Both the position numbers and the translations under genes were made by a program. This document shows, in pieces, positions 16,745 through 26,585 of a stretch of DNA of 39,093 nucleotides. The DNA comes from Endomicrobium sp. Its GTDB lineage: Bacteria > Elusimicrobiota > Endomicrobiia > Endomicrobiales > Endomicrobiaceae. Numbering within the stretch: position 1 is the first letter of the stretch; each line of letters begins with the position of its first letter. The notes under the pieces are model-generated. The model was not told the origin of the DNA and searched no databases. It saw only the letters and a program-made list of their open reading frames with translations. Location of the stretch: contig JAIRSP010000008.1 of assembly GCA_031255375.1 (NCBI GenBank), positions 1-39,093 of the forward strand, given 5' to 3'.

Positions 16745-16790
16745 AATTGTATTGATTTATATAAAAATTTAATGTTTATATGGAAGTTAT

Positions 16791-17738
16791 ATGTTAAAAA
16801 AAGATTTGTTGTCAATTTACGATTTGAAAGCTAAAGAGATAAATATTTTGTTGACAGAATCACTCAATATTAAAAGTAAAAAAGAGCATTTTGATATTTT
16901 TAAAGGTAAAATTTTTGGCATGATGTTTGAAAAGCCATCAACGAGAACAAGAATTTCGTTTTCTACAGCGATAGTTCAATTAGGTGGAATACCGATTTCA
17001 CTTGAGCCTGAGAACTTGCAACGTAAAAGAGGAGAGTCTATACATGATACAGCTATTGTTTTATCAAGTTATCTAGATGGACTTATCGTAAGAACTTTTA
17101 AACATTGTGATGTTGAAGAATTTGCGAAGTATTCTACAATACCAATTATAAATGCTTTATCAGATAAAGAGCATCCATGTCAGAGTTTGGCTGACATAAT
17201 GACTATTATGGAATTATATAACATAAAAATAATTAATGATTTAAAAAAAATAAAAATTGTTTATATAGGTGATAGCAATAATGTGTCAAATTCGTTACTT
17301 GCAATCTCTGTTGTTCTAGGTCTTAATTTTACAATTATATCACCTAAAAAATATTTACCTAATAAAGATATTTTGAGCGAGGCATTTAAATATGCTTCAT
17401 TGAGTGATGCAAAAATTAAAATTACAAGTGATATTTACGATGTAAAGAATGCAGATGTAATATATACTGACGTATGGACATCAATGGGATATGAAAGCGA
17501 AATGGAAATTAGAAAAAAAATTTTTACTCCATATCAGGTGAATAATGATTTGTTAAAAATGGCCTCTTCTGAATGTATTGTTTTGCATTGTTTACCAGCA
17601 ACCAGGGGGAATGAGATTACATCTGAAATTATGTATAAACATAAGCATTCAATATTTACACAGGCTGAAAATAGACTTCATAGTCAAAAAGCAATTTTGT
17701 TGTATTTTTATGCAAATGCAGAGCGTGAGTTCTTTTGA
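16791..17738 (+). CDS. argF: Ornithine carbamoyltransferase
   Basis: This enzyme makes citrulline from ornithine and carbamoyl phosphate, or runs in reverse in arginine fermentation. The carbamoyl-phosphate loop STRTR is at residues 50-54 (EKPSTRTRISF), followed by HPCQSLAD. The ornithine loop TDVWTSMG separates it from aspartate carbamoyltransferase, and HCLPATRGNE carries the catalytic Cys. Length of 315 is typical. No other arginine gene (argG, argH, arcA, arcC) is adjacent, so biosynthetic argF versus catabolic arcB cannot be decided here. The gene converges on the SurA-like gene with 20 nt between stops. Confidence 0.93.
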   Translation: MLKKDLLSIYDLKAKEINILLTESLNIKSKKEHFDIFKGKIFGMMFEKPSTRTRISFSTAIVQLGGIPISLEPENLQRKRGESIHDTAIVLSSYLDGLIVRTFKHCDVEEFAKYSTIPIINALSDKEHPCQSLADIMTIMELYNIKIINDLKKIKIVYIGDSNNVSNSLLAISVVLGLNFTIISPKKYLPNKDILSEAFKYASLSDAKIKITSDIYDVKNADVIYTDVWTSMGYESEMEIRKKIFTPYQVNNDLLKMASSECIVLHCLPATRGNEITSEIMYKHKHSIFTQAENRLHSQKAILLYFYANAEREFF

Positions 17739-17758
17739 TTAGTATTATAATATTTTTT

Positions 17759-18496
17759 TCATGTTTTTAGCAGTATATCGATTAAGTTTTTAGATGACAT
17801 ATTTATTTTGTTGTTGTTTATTTTTATTTTGTATTTTTTTAAAGTATCTAAGTACCAGTTGTTCGTGATGGTGTCTATTTTTTTCTTCATAATTGTTTTT
17901 TCTGTCATTTCGTGATTTTGTTTTGAAAAATTATTAAGTTCATAATTCCATAATTTTATAGAGTATGTTATTATGATTTTTAATTTATTTTTGTATATTT
18001 GCTTCTTAATCATTGTTTCGTATTCTTTTGGGCTCATTCGTATATGTTTTAAAAATGAGTAATACTTTTTCTTATCAAAAACGTTGTTGTTTTTAAATAT
18101 TTCAAAATTGCGCAAATTAGTTCTCAGCTCTTTATTTGTGACTATAATTCCATAGAGTTTTGATTGTTGATATAAAATTTCATCTTCTATTAAATATTTT
18201 ATTGTATCTATTTGTACTTTGTTAAAATCTCTATTTGTTAGTTGTTTACTTGTGGATTTTTTTATAGAATTATAGTGTAGAAGTGTGAATAGATTAAAAA
18301 TTTTTGTTGATATTTTTGTATTATTGATTTTTACAATATAGTCTTTAGCGATAATGTGCGAACAATACGGTATTGATCCACTTATAAAAGTAGTTATTGT
18401 TATTATTAGTATAATGTTTATTTGTTTGTTAAAGAAATATTTACGTGTTCGTTTTTTTAAACAATAGTTTTTATCTTTATTATCAAAATAATCCAT
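17759..18496 (-). CDS. Membrane-anchored SurA/PpiD N-domain-like chaperone lacking a PPIase domain
   Basis: A 245-residue protein with a basic N-terminus and one hydrophobic segment (about residues 26-41), then the SurA/PpiD N-terminal chaperone pattern: an IVKINNTKIS strand, a region with YLIEDEILYQQSKLYGIIVT and ELRTNLRN, FDKKKYYSFLKHIRMSPKEY, and an MIKKQIYKNKL helix. It stops before any parvulin PPIase domain, so it would hold unfolded envelope proteins without isomerase activity. The family assignment is by pattern. It is a lone minus-strand gene between argF and tRNA-Thr and is very rich in Lys, Asn and Ile. Confidence 0.7.
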   Translation of the reverse strand: MDYFDNKDKNYCLKKRTRKYFFNKQINIILIITITTFISGSIPYCSHIIAKDYIVKINNTKISTKIFNLFTLLHYNSIKKSTSKQLTNRDFNKVQIDTIKYLIEDEILYQQSKLYGIIVTNKELRTNLRNFEIFKNNNVFDKKKYYSFLKHIRMSPKEYETMIKKQIYKNKLKIIITYSIKLWNYELNNFSKQNHEMTEKTIMKKKIDTITNNWYLDTLKKYKIKINNNKINMSSKNLIDILLKT

Positions 18497-18508
18497 ACTC
18501 GTTATTAT
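18480..18508 (+). promoter_or_regulatory. Putative tRNA-Thr promoter
   Basis: TTATCA (18480-18485) and TATTAT (18503-18508) are spaced by exactly 17 nt, placing a start about 10 nt before the tRNA. On the opposite strand the same bases read TATAAT (18509-18504), just upstream of the minus-strand SurA-like start, so the element may fire both ways. The -35 matches four of six consensus positions. Confidence 0.4.
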
Positions 18509-18518
18509 AGCAAAAAAT

Positions 18519-18591
18519 GCCGATGTAGCTCAGTTGGTAGAGCAGCGGTTTTGTAAACCGCAGGTCGTAGGTTCGAATCCTATCGTCGGCT
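18519..18591 (+). tRNA. tRNA-Thr (anticodon UGU)
   Basis: A complete cloverleaf. The acceptor arm GCCGATG pairs with CGTCGGC (one T-G wobble). The D arm carries AGCTCAGTTGGTAGAGC. The anticodon stem GCGGT/ACCGC closes the loop TTTGTAA, giving anticodon TGT, which reads ACA and by wobble other Thr codons. The T loop is TTCGAAT. The discriminator is T at 18591. The 3' CCA is not encoded, so it must be added by a nucleotidyltransferase. Confidence 0.97.
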
Positions 18592-18706
18592 AGTAAAAAG
18601 TATTTTTATTATTCTCATTTATATATAACAGTTTAACTTACAGTGTAATATGTTATTTATTATGAAAATTATTACTTAAATAGAAAATATTCTTGACGAA
18701 TGTTAA

Positions 18707-19162
18707 ATGAAAAAAAAGAAATTGTTATCAAATAAAAAAGCATATTATAATTATGAAATTTTTGAAAAATTTGAATCTGGTATTGTTCTATTTGGATATG
18801 AAGTTAAATCATTAAAAAAATCTAGGGTAAATTTTGTTGATAGTTTTGTGAAACTTTATAATTGTGAAGCATTTATTGAGAATATGTTTATAGATCCGTA
18901 TGAATACATGTCCACAGATATTATTGATTATAATCCTAAAAGAAGAAGAAAGCTTTTGATGCATAAATTTGAAATATTAAAAATTTATATGAAAATAAAA
19001 AAAAGGGGATTTACAGCTATTCCGTTAGAAATTTATATTGGTTCCAGCAATAAAATTAAAATCCTTATAGGTCTTGCAAAAGGTAAGAACATATATGATA
19101 AAAGAGAAATTATAAAAAAAAGAGATATTAAAAGAGAAATTTCAGAAAAGTATCTATTATAA
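18707..19162 (+). CDS. smpB: SsrA-binding protein SmpB
   Basis: The tmRNA partner in ribosome rescue. Family blocks are clear: NKKAYYNYEIFEKFESGIVL, GYEVKSLKKSRVNFVDSFV, the PKRRRKLLMHKFEI helix, and the basic C-terminal tail with GLAKGKNIYDKREIIKKRD followed by KREI, which enters the decoding centre. Length of 151 is typical. The tmRNA gene (ssrA) itself is not in the window. The upstream 115 nt after tRNA-Thr contains a TTGACG but no good -10. Confidence 0.96.
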   Translation: MKKKKLLSNKKAYYNYEIFEKFESGIVLFGYEVKSLKKSRVNFVDSFVKLYNCEAFIENMFIDPYEYMSTDIIDYNPKRRRKLLMHKFEILKIYMKIKKRGFTAIPLEIYIGSSNKIKILIGLAKGKNIYDKREIIKKRDIKREISEKYLL

Positions 19163-19231
19163 TAAATGTATTTAATAAAATTGTCAGATTATTTTTACAT
19201 GACAAAATAATGTTTAAATGCAAAATCAAAT

Positions 19232-22200
19232 ATGATGAATAAATCTCAAGTAATTTCCGTACATGCATCTGCTGGCTCTGGAAAAACTTATGCTCTTGTA
19301 GGTAGGTATCTTTATCTTTTGCTTAACGATAAAGAAAATATTAAGGCTAGGAATGTAATAGCTATTACATTCACAAATAAAGCCGCTGTTGAAATGAAGC
19401 GTAGAATTATAAATTATCTAAAGAAGGCGGCTTTATGTTTAGATGTTGGTGATTTTTTCAATGATTTGAATTTAACAAGAAACGAATTGGCAAAGAGAAG
19501 TATTGTTATTTTAAAAAATGTTTTTGAATCATATGACAGTTTTAACATAAGTACTATAGATAGTTTCAAAAATCATATTTTGAAATCTTGTGCTATAAAT
19601 GTTGGCATATCACCTAATTTCATTATAGAACAAGATTATTCAGATGATCTTTTGCTTTCGCTAGATTTTTTTTTGCAAAAGACACATACCTCAAAAAACA
19701 TGAAAAATATTGTCTCACAATACCTATCACAATATTTAGAAAAAAAAATAAGCTGGTTTCCAAGATATGATATATACAGAGAAATTAAAAAAGTATTTGA
19801 AAAATCAGGTGGAATTGGTAAGGATATTTCATATAACAATAAAAAACTATTTAAATGTGAGATATTTTCAAGAGGTAGGATAATTATAAATAAAATAAAG
19901 GAATTGAAACTATTTATAAAAAATAATCAAATAAAAAAAAATTATTTAAATGCAATTGAAAAAGCCTTAAGTTTTGGAGAAAGTATGTTTTTTTCAATGA
20001 ATATTCCAAAAGAATTTTCACATGATATAATTAAATACAAAAAAAATGAGAAGGTTGATAATCGTATAAACTTAGCCTGGAAAGATATAAATACAAGAAT
20101 AGAGTCTTTGTGTGATTTTTATATAGAAAATTATTTTAATATTTATATTTATATATATAATATGGTTTTATTAGAGTTTGATAAATTAAATAGAAGAAAT
20201 GGTATTATATTTTTGAGTGAAATCAATAAGAAAACGATTGATTTTTTTAAAAAAAATAATTTTATTATGCCAGAAGTATATTATAGATTATCAGAAAGGT
20301 ATAAACATTTTTTAATTGATGAATTTCAGGATATTAATCAGATACAATGGCTTGGCATTAAGAGATTTTTAGATGAAATTTTGTCTGAGGGTGGTACATT
20401 TTTTTACGTTGGAGATATAAAACAAGCAATATATTCATTTAGAGGTGGAAATTCAAATATTTTTAATACTGCAATAAATGAATTTTATGGATACAGTGTT
20501 TATAATAGATATTTAAAACAAAATTTTAGAAGTGGAAAGGTAATAGTTGATTTTAATAATAATGTTTTTTCAATCGAAAATATTAAATGTTTTTTAAGTA
20601 AAGTTTATAAAAAAAAATATTCTGAGTATAATTTTTCAAAATTTATTAAAACATATTCTTTTTCTAAACAAGATACGATTGTAGAACATAATTATGGTTA
20701 CGTTGAAGTATATATGATAGATAAAGCATGTAAAAATGTTGAAGAAGAAATAGAAAAAAAATTTATGGAATTTATTTTCCAATGTTTAAAAAGATTTAAT
20801 ATTAATGATATTACTGTTTTGTGTAGAACTCGTAATGAAATTTCATCTGTGAGCTCATGGCTTTTTAAAAATAAAATTGGAGTTGAATCTCAACAGGCGC
20901 TAAGCATAAAAAATAATGAATGTATAAAACAAATTATTTCATTGCTTATGTTTATAAATTCTCCAGTGGATACTATATCTTTTTCTTCATTTATTCTTGG
21001 CGATATTTTTAGCAAGATTTCATGTATTAAAACTTCTGAATTCGAAGAATTTATTTTTGATTGTGGCACACAAAATGCAACGTGGGCTTTTTATAAGATT
21101 TTTATGGAAAAATATAGCGGTTTATGGAGTGAGTATTTTGAATTTTTTTTTATTAAGGCTGGATTTGTACCTGTTTACGAATTGGTAATTGCTATACTTT
21201 CAAAGTTTAAAATTATAGAAAATTTCCCTGAAAACAAAATATTCGTGATGTGTTTTTTGGAATTTATTAAAAATTTTGAAATACGCAATTCTGGTATTAA
21301 GGATTTTTTAGAATATTTTAATAAATTAAATGATGACGATGAATTGTTTTGTATAAAAAATACATTTGGTGATGGAATAAAAGTAATGACTGTACATAAG
21401 GCAAAGGGGCTTCAGTTTCCAGTTGTAATAATGCCGTTTCTTAGTTTTTTGGAAAGACCTTTAGAGAAACCATATTTTGATGACTCTAATGAGAAAATAA
21501 AGTTATTGAATATATCTGAAAATATTTCAAAATTTTCAAAAAAAGCAAATAAAATATATAAAAAATATAAAGAAGATTTATTATTGTCTGAATTTAATGT
21601 ATTTTACGTTTCAATGACAAGAGCGGAGTATGAATTTTATGGCATTGTTCCCCCTAAATGCGGAATTCTAAATAATATGGCGCAAGTATTTTTTAATGGT
21701 AAAAATTTCAGCGTGGGTGATAAACGCATATATACTTCAAAAAAAAAAATAGAAGAGAACAAAATTATTGATGAATCTGTTGATAATTATAATGATATAC
21801 AAAAATATTTAAAAAGTGCAAATAAAAGTGAATTTGATATAAATAAAGTGAAAAGAAATGGCATGATCGTGCATTATGCTTTGTCAAAAATAGTATCAGT
21901 TGAAAACGGTAATATGGAGATTGCTATCAATAATGCGCTTGAATTTACAAGAAAAAAATTTCCTTTTGACAATACTGAATTTACAAGAAAAAAAATTTAT
22001 AATTTATTTGCTTCAAGGGAAGTGTTAAATTTATTTATGCCTAATAATAATATTATATATAATGAAATAGAAATTGTTGATAAAAATGGAGAATCATTCA
22101 GAATTGATAAGTTAATAATTAATGATAAAAAAGTTGTGATAATAGATTTTAAAAATTCAATTTATACTCAAAAAATAAATGAGAAGCAGATCAAAAAATA

Positions 22201-22291
22201 TATTAGTATTGTTTCTGAAATTTACCCAGAAAAGGCAATATTTGCATATACAGTTGATATTGAAATGGCTATCATGAAACGATGTAAGTAA
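19232..22291 (+). CDS. addA: AddA-like UvrD-family helicase with RecB-type nuclease domain
   Basis: A 1019-residue superfamily 1 helicase fused to a nuclease, the motor of a RecBCD/AddAB-type double-strand-break repair complex. Walker A lies at residues 12-19 (ASAGSGKT), then the AITFTNKAAVEMKRRI motif, Walker B/motif II D363-E-F-Q-D, KQAIYSFRGGNSNIF, TVHKAKGLQFPVV, and FYVSMTRAE. The C-terminal PD-(D/E)XK core is D959 (FRID) and D972-F-K974. It is shorter than Bacillus AddA (about 1230). Start is ATG 19232 or the adjacent second ATG; no Shine-Dalgarno is visible. addB follows 119 nt later, the reverse of the usual B-A order. Confidence 0.88.
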   Translation: MMNKSQVISVHASAGSGKTYALVGRYLYLLLNDKENIKARNVIAITFTNKAAVEMKRRIINYLKKAALCLDVGDFFNDLNLTRNELAKRSIVILKNVFESYDSFNISTIDSFKNHILKSCAINVGISPNFIIEQDYSDDLLLSLDFFLQKTHTSKNMKNIVSQYLSQYLEKKISWFPRYDIYREIKKVFEKSGGIGKDISYNNKKLFKCEIFSRGRIIINKIKELKLFIKNNQIKKNYLNAIEKALSFGESMFFSMNIPKEFSHDIIKYKKNEKVDNRINLAWKDINTRIESLCDFYIENYFNIYIYIYNMVLLEFDKLNRRNGIIFLSEINKKTIDFFKKNNFIMPEVYYRLSERYKHFLIDEFQDINQIQWLGIKRFLDEILSEGGTFFYVGDIKQAIYSFRGGNSNIFNTAINEFYGYSVYNRYLKQNFRSGKVIVDFNNNVFSIENIKCFLSKVYKKKYSEYNFSKFIKTYSFSKQDTIVEHNYGYVEVYMIDKACKNVEEEIEKKFMEFIFQCLKRFNINDITVLCRTRNEISSVSSWLFKNKIGVESQQALSIKNNECIKQIISLLMFINSPVDTISFSSFILGDIFSKISCIKTSEFEEFIFDCGTQNATWAFYKIFMEKYSGLWSEYFEFFFIKAGFVPVYELVIAILSKFKIIENFPENKIFVMCFLEFIKNFEIRNSGIKDFLEYFNKLNDDDELFCIKNTFGDGIKVMTVHKAKGLQFPVVIMPFLSFLERPLEKPYFDDSNEKIKLLNISENISKFSKKANKIYKKYKEDLLLSEFNVFYVSMTRAEYEFYGIVPPKCGILNNMAQVFFNGKNFSVGDKRIYTSKKKIEENKIIDESVDNYNDIQKYLKSANKSEFDINKVKRNGMIVHYALSKIVSVENGNMEIAINNALEFTRKKFPFDNTEFTRKKIYNLFASREVLNLFMPNNNIIYNEIEIVDKNGESFRIDKLIINDKKVVIIDFKNSIYTQKINEKQIKKYISIVSEIYPEKAIFAYTVDIEMAIMKRCK

Positions 22292-22410
22292 AATCACTGT
22301 TTTTTATTTTTAATTTTGAAGTGACTGTAAGATAAACAATTCAGTTTAGAATTTTATTGTATGTATTGATATAAGTTTACACAATACAAATATTAAATTA
22401 TTTTGTATAT

Positions 22411-25209
22411 ATGAAGATAATAAATTTAGACATTCATGATGACATAATAAACTTTACTTCTGACTACGTCCTTAAATCAAAAAAAAACACGGCAATAATA
22501 AGTGGTGGCAAGAGGCCATTTTTGTTTATTAAAAAAAAACTTGCGCTAAAACGAAATAAGCCATTCTTTCCACCAAAATTTTTTACAAATGATGAATTTG
22601 TTGAAGAAATTATTTTTAATAATACAAAATTTGTAAAAATATCTGATCTTGAAGCTGCATTCATAATATTTGAAATAATAAAAAAAAATACACCATCGCT
22701 ACTAAATAATCAGACTTCTTTTGCGTCGTTTATTGACTGGGCGTTTGAAATATTATTTTTTATAGAACAGCTAGACCTTGAAAATGTGTGTGATGAGAAA
22801 ATAAAAACTGTAATGACAAATGCGGAAATAGGGTACGATGTTCCAAATACTATTAATGATTTATTAAAAAATATTTTTAAGATAAGAAATAATTTTCACG
22901 ATATATTGGATAATAATTTCAAAATTACAAAAGGATATAGCCTTTTAAAGGCTACATTCATGAATTCTTCTTTGCTTTCATGTAATTTTGATGAAATTAT
23001 TTTGATAGCCCCATTTTATTTACATAAAACAGAAATCGAAATTTTTAATAAAATTGGTAAAATTGGAAAACTGACTATATTTACTCAAGGAAATCCAAAT
23101 GATTATGGAATATTATCACATTTGTATTCTGCATTCAATGTGCCACTTCCAAATATCAAAATCAAGAAAGATGATTACAAATTAAATATATATTCTACAT
23201 TTGACGATCAATCACAAGGGTCTCTATTAAAAAATTTGATTAAAAATTATTCTAAAGAAGAGCTTAATAATACAGTTATTATTGTACCTGATCCAAAAAT
23301 ACTGCAATCAATTACGTCAGAGATTTCAATAGTTACAGGTAATTATAACGTTTCCATTGGTTATCCAGCAGAAAAAACATCCGTTTTTTGTTTATTAAAC
23401 GCAATTGTAAAAGCACAGCTTTCAAAAAAAGATCAATATTATTACTCGAAAGATATTATAAATGTTTTGACTAATCCACTTGTAAAGAATATGAGATTTT
23501 TTGGAGAAAATTCTATATCAAGAATTATTGCTCATAAAATAGAAGAGTTTTTAGATGTAAACTCGAAAAGCAATCTAAAAGGTAGGGCATTTGTTTCTTT
23601 TAACGAAATTATTAACAACGAACAACTTATTAACGAAATTAGTATAACAATATCACAGGCTTGGGAATATATTTCACAAAAAAAAATACTAGGTATATTA
23701 AAAGATATTTTCTATTATTTTTTTATATTATGGGAGAATATCGATACATTTAGTCGTTTATCTGATGTTTTAAATTTTTTTTTGAAAAAAATTTATTTAT
23801 TAAGTGCAGTTAGTAGTTACTATTTAAACATTGAAGCAATGGAGTTGTTGCTAAATTTATCAAAGGAATTTAAGTTTTGCGAAATTTCAACAACTAAATT
23901 TTATGATGAAGAAATTTTTGATATCTTGAAGAAAATAATAAAAAATAAAAAAATATCTTTATTTGGTTCATCGTTGAATGGTGTGCAAATACTTGGATTT
24001 TTAGAATCAAGAAATCTTTTTTTTAAAAATGTATTTATTGTCAGTATGATAGAATCTTCAATTCCTGCTATAAAAAAAGAATATTCTCTTATACCAAAAA
24101 ATATAATGTTTAACCTTGGTATTGAAATGGCAAAGAAAGAATTTGAGATACAAAAGTATCATTTTGATAGACTCATTGCAAAGGCAAAAAATTTAAATTT
24201 TATATATCCTGATAATGGAAAAGACGAAAGAAGTAGATTTATAGAGTCAATTATTTGGAATAAACAATTTGAGAATAAAGACATTGACGCAATAAGAATA
24301 AATAAATTCGTTTTGTCTAATTTTTTTGTAAAACGACATAATAATAAACGAAAATATACAAAAACAAAAAAAATTAATGAATATCTTAAAAATATGGTTT
24401 ATACATATAGCAAAATTGATACATATTTAAATTGTAGACTTAAATTTTATTTCAGATATATATTATTGCTTAAAAGTAGTATAAAAATTGGCAGTGAACT
24501 TTCAAGTGGAGATATAGGTGATTTTATTCACGGTTTTTTAAAAATCGCATTACATAAAAATCTTGATTTCAATAAAATTCAATCTTTAAAATTTGAAAAG
24601 GAATATTTAAATAAGTTTGAAAATAGTTTTAATAATTTTTCAAATTTTAAATTTAGAGAAGATACTTTTATGATAAAGGAGGTTTTAGTACATAAAATGA
24701 TGAAAGTTTTACATAATGAAAGGAAAAGGTCTTATAAAGTTATCTGTGAATCTGAAAAAGAGTATTTTTCAAATATTAAAACTGATTTTGGTAACATTTA
24801 TAAATTAGGCTGCAGAATTGACAGGGTAGATAATTGTGATGAAAATTACGCAATACTTGATTATAAAACTGGATCGATCAATGATTTTATTATTTCAAAA
24901 AAGTATTTCAGTTTGCTATATGACAACTTTGACAGACAAAATATAAAGAAAGCGATTAAGTCGTTACAGCTTCCTCTTTATAAATATATATATGAGAATG
25001 AGACCGGTTTTACAAAAACAGAATGTGCAATTTATGATATAAAGAATATAAGGCTTATTGAATTCCCAAAACAAAAAGAAATATATGACAAATGTATTTG
25101 TATTATTAAATCAATTTTAGATGATATAAATTTACGTGAAGAATTTGAATTTGATAGTAAAGATAAAGTAGATTGTAAATCATGTATGTATTTTTATATA
25201 TGTAGGTAA
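22411..25209 (+). CDS. addB: AddB-like nuclease subunit with 4Fe-4S cysteine set
   Basis: A 932-residue partner of the preceding AddA-like protein. The N-terminal half resembles a degenerate helicase: no GxGKT P-loop is seen where Bacillus AddB has one. The C-terminal nuclease shows D804 (CRIDRVD) and D817-Y-K819 (LDYKTG), then QLPLYKYIYE. The four AddB cluster cysteines are present: C675 (YLNCRLKFYFRY) and C922, C925, C931 at the extreme end (C-x2-C-x5-C). The pairing with addA and the Fe-S pattern support a crossover-type recombination nuclease. Divergence is high across the middle region. Confidence 0.82.
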   Translation: MKIINLDIHDDIINFTSDYVLKSKKNTAIISGGKRPFLFIKKKLALKRNKPFFPPKFFTNDEFVEEIIFNNTKFVKISDLEAAFIIFEIIKKNTPSLLNNQTSFASFIDWAFEILFFIEQLDLENVCDEKIKTVMTNAEIGYDVPNTINDLLKNIFKIRNNFHDILDNNFKITKGYSLLKATFMNSSLLSCNFDEIILIAPFYLHKTEIEIFNKIGKIGKLTIFTQGNPNDYGILSHLYSAFNVPLPNIKIKKDDYKLNIYSTFDDQSQGSLLKNLIKNYSKEELNNTVIIVPDPKILQSITSEISIVTGNYNVSIGYPAEKTSVFCLLNAIVKAQLSKKDQYYYSKDIINVLTNPLVKNMRFFGENSISRIIAHKIEEFLDVNSKSNLKGRAFVSFNEIINNEQLINEISITISQAWEYISQKKILGILKDIFYYFFILWENIDTFSRLSDVLNFFLKKIYLLSAVSSYYLNIEAMELLLNLSKEFKFCEISTTKFYDEEIFDILKKIIKNKKISLFGSSLNGVQILGFLESRNLFFKNVFIVSMIESSIPAIKKEYSLIPKNIMFNLGIEMAKKEFEIQKYHFDRLIAKAKNLNFIYPDNGKDERSRFIESIIWNKQFENKDIDAIRINKFVLSNFFVKRHNNKRKYTKTKKINEYLKNMVYTYSKIDTYLNCRLKFYFRYILLLKSSIKIGSELSSGDIGDFIHGFLKIALHKNLDFNKIQSLKFEKEYLNKFENSFNNFSNFKFREDTFMIKEVLVHKMMKVLHNERKRSYKVICESEKEYFSNIKTDFGNIYKLGCRIDRVDNCDENYAILDYKTGSINDFIISKKYFSLLYDNFDRQNIKKAIKSLQLPLYKYIYENETGFTKTECAIYDIKNIRLIEFPKQKEIYDKCICIIKSILDDINLREEFEFDSKDKVDCKSCMYFYICR

Positions 25210-25349
25210 GTAATGTTAGCTTATATTATTATTTTACGTTTAATGTTTTTTAAGTGATGATAATAATTTATAATTTAAAAGATTTTTTTAAAGAAGCATT
25301 ACTGTTTTTATATATTGTTGACTTTCGTAAAATAGGTTATTAATGAAAC

Positions 25350-26579
25350 ATGAAAGATATAAAAAAAAAAGTGGTAATTGTAGTTAATAAATTATCTGAA
25401 GAAACAAGAATTGCTGTAATTGAAAATGGAATACTTTCTGATTTTTTTGTTAATAAAAATAATAAAAACATATTAAATAATATATACAAAGGAAATATTA
25501 AAAAAATTGTTCCTGCGTTAGGGTCTATGTTTGTTGATATTGGCCTTAACAAAAACGCGTATCTTGATATTAATGATGTTGTTAAATTTAATAAAGAAAA
25601 TATTGTCAAACTGAATCAAGATATTATAGTTCAAGTATACAAAGAATCAATAAATAATAAAGGACCTAAAGTGACAATGAGTAATATTTCATTGACTGGT
25701 AGATTTGTTGTGTATATGCCGTTTAATAATAGTGTAAATATATCAAGAAAAATCAGAAATAAAACAGAATGCGATAGATTAAAAAATATAATTAATGAAA
25801 TAATAAAAAAAAAGAATATAAGTGGTGGTATAATAATAAGAACTGAGGCGAATGGAATAAAAGATAGTGAAATTAAAAAAGAAATCGATTATTTAGTAAG
25901 AATTTGGATATCAATAGTTAAAAAATTTGAAAATGTAAGGTCGAGTAATTTGATTTATAAAGATTTAAATATGGTATTTCGAATTTTAAGAAATTATTCT
26001 TTGGATGATATCGTATTTATACATATAGATTCAAAAAAAGAATTTGATGATATTTTTGATTTTGTAAAAATTATGTCTCCAAAATTAATTAATAAAATCG
26101 CATTTTATGATTTAAAAACGTCAATATTCGAAATGCACGGTGTTAAAAATGAAATAAATGAACTATATTCAAATAAAGTATATCTTAATTCTGGTGGTCA
26201 CATTATTATTCAAGAAGTCGAGTCTCTTTGTGCAATAGATGTGAATAGCGGGAGGTTTATATCAAGACTTACAAGGGAGGAGACTGCTTTTATAACTAAT
26301 CTTGAAGCATCGGAAACAATTGCAAAACAATTGAGGCTGAGAAATATTGGCGGTATAATTATTATAGATTTTATAGATATGAAAGAAAAATCAAATAAAG
26401 AAAAAATTTTAAACGAACTTCGAAAATTTACTGCTAATGATAAAGCTAAAATAAAAATACTACCTATGACAAAGTTTGGACTCATAGAAATGACTAGGGA
26501 AAGAAAAAGTGGATCACTATTTTTTACAATTACAAATAGATGTCATACATGCCAAGGTACGGGATTCATATTTCAATGA
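25350..26579 (+). CDS. rng: Ribonuclease E/G family endoribonuclease, ending at the Zn link
   Basis: This family cleaves single-stranded RNA in mRNA decay and rRNA/tRNA maturation. The 409-residue protein has the N-terminal RNase H-like segment, an S1 domain at about residues 36-120 (NIYKGNIKKIVPALGSMFVD), the 5' sensor, and the DNase I-like domain with catalytic D297 (DVNSG) and D340 (DFIDM). The Zn-link cysteines are C398 and C401 (RCHTCQGTG). The protein stops eight residues later, so the small C-terminal domain (roughly 75-100 residues) that completes E. coli RNase G or the RNase E catalytic half is missing. The stop is 6 nt from the convergent uxuB end. Confidence 0.9.
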   Translation: MKDIKKKVVIVVNKLSEETRIAVIENGILSDFFVNKNNKNILNNIYKGNIKKIVPALGSMFVDIGLNKNAYLDINDVVKFNKENIVKLNQDIIVQVYKESINNKGPKVTMSNISLTGRFVVYMPFNNSVNISRKIRNKTECDRLKNIINEIIKKKNISGGIIIRTEANGIKDSEIKKEIDYLVRIWISIVKKFENVRSSNLIYKDLNMVFRILRNYSLDDIVFIHIDSKKEFDDIFDFVKIMSPKLINKIAFYDLKTSIFEMHGVKNEINELYSNKVYLNSGGHIIIQEVESLCAIDVNSGRFISRLTREETAFITNLEASETIAKQLRLRNIGGIIIIDFIDMKEKSNKEKILNELRKFTANDKAKIKILPMTKFGLIEMTRERKSGSLFFTITNRCHTCQGTGFIFQ

Positions 26580-26585
26580 AGACAA

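Noticed and set aside
16417..16790. tmRNA, 6S or SRP RNA in the gap before argF
   Set aside because: None of the diagnostic segments (tRNA-like ends with tag frame, 6S bubble, SRP GGAA-type loop) could be found.
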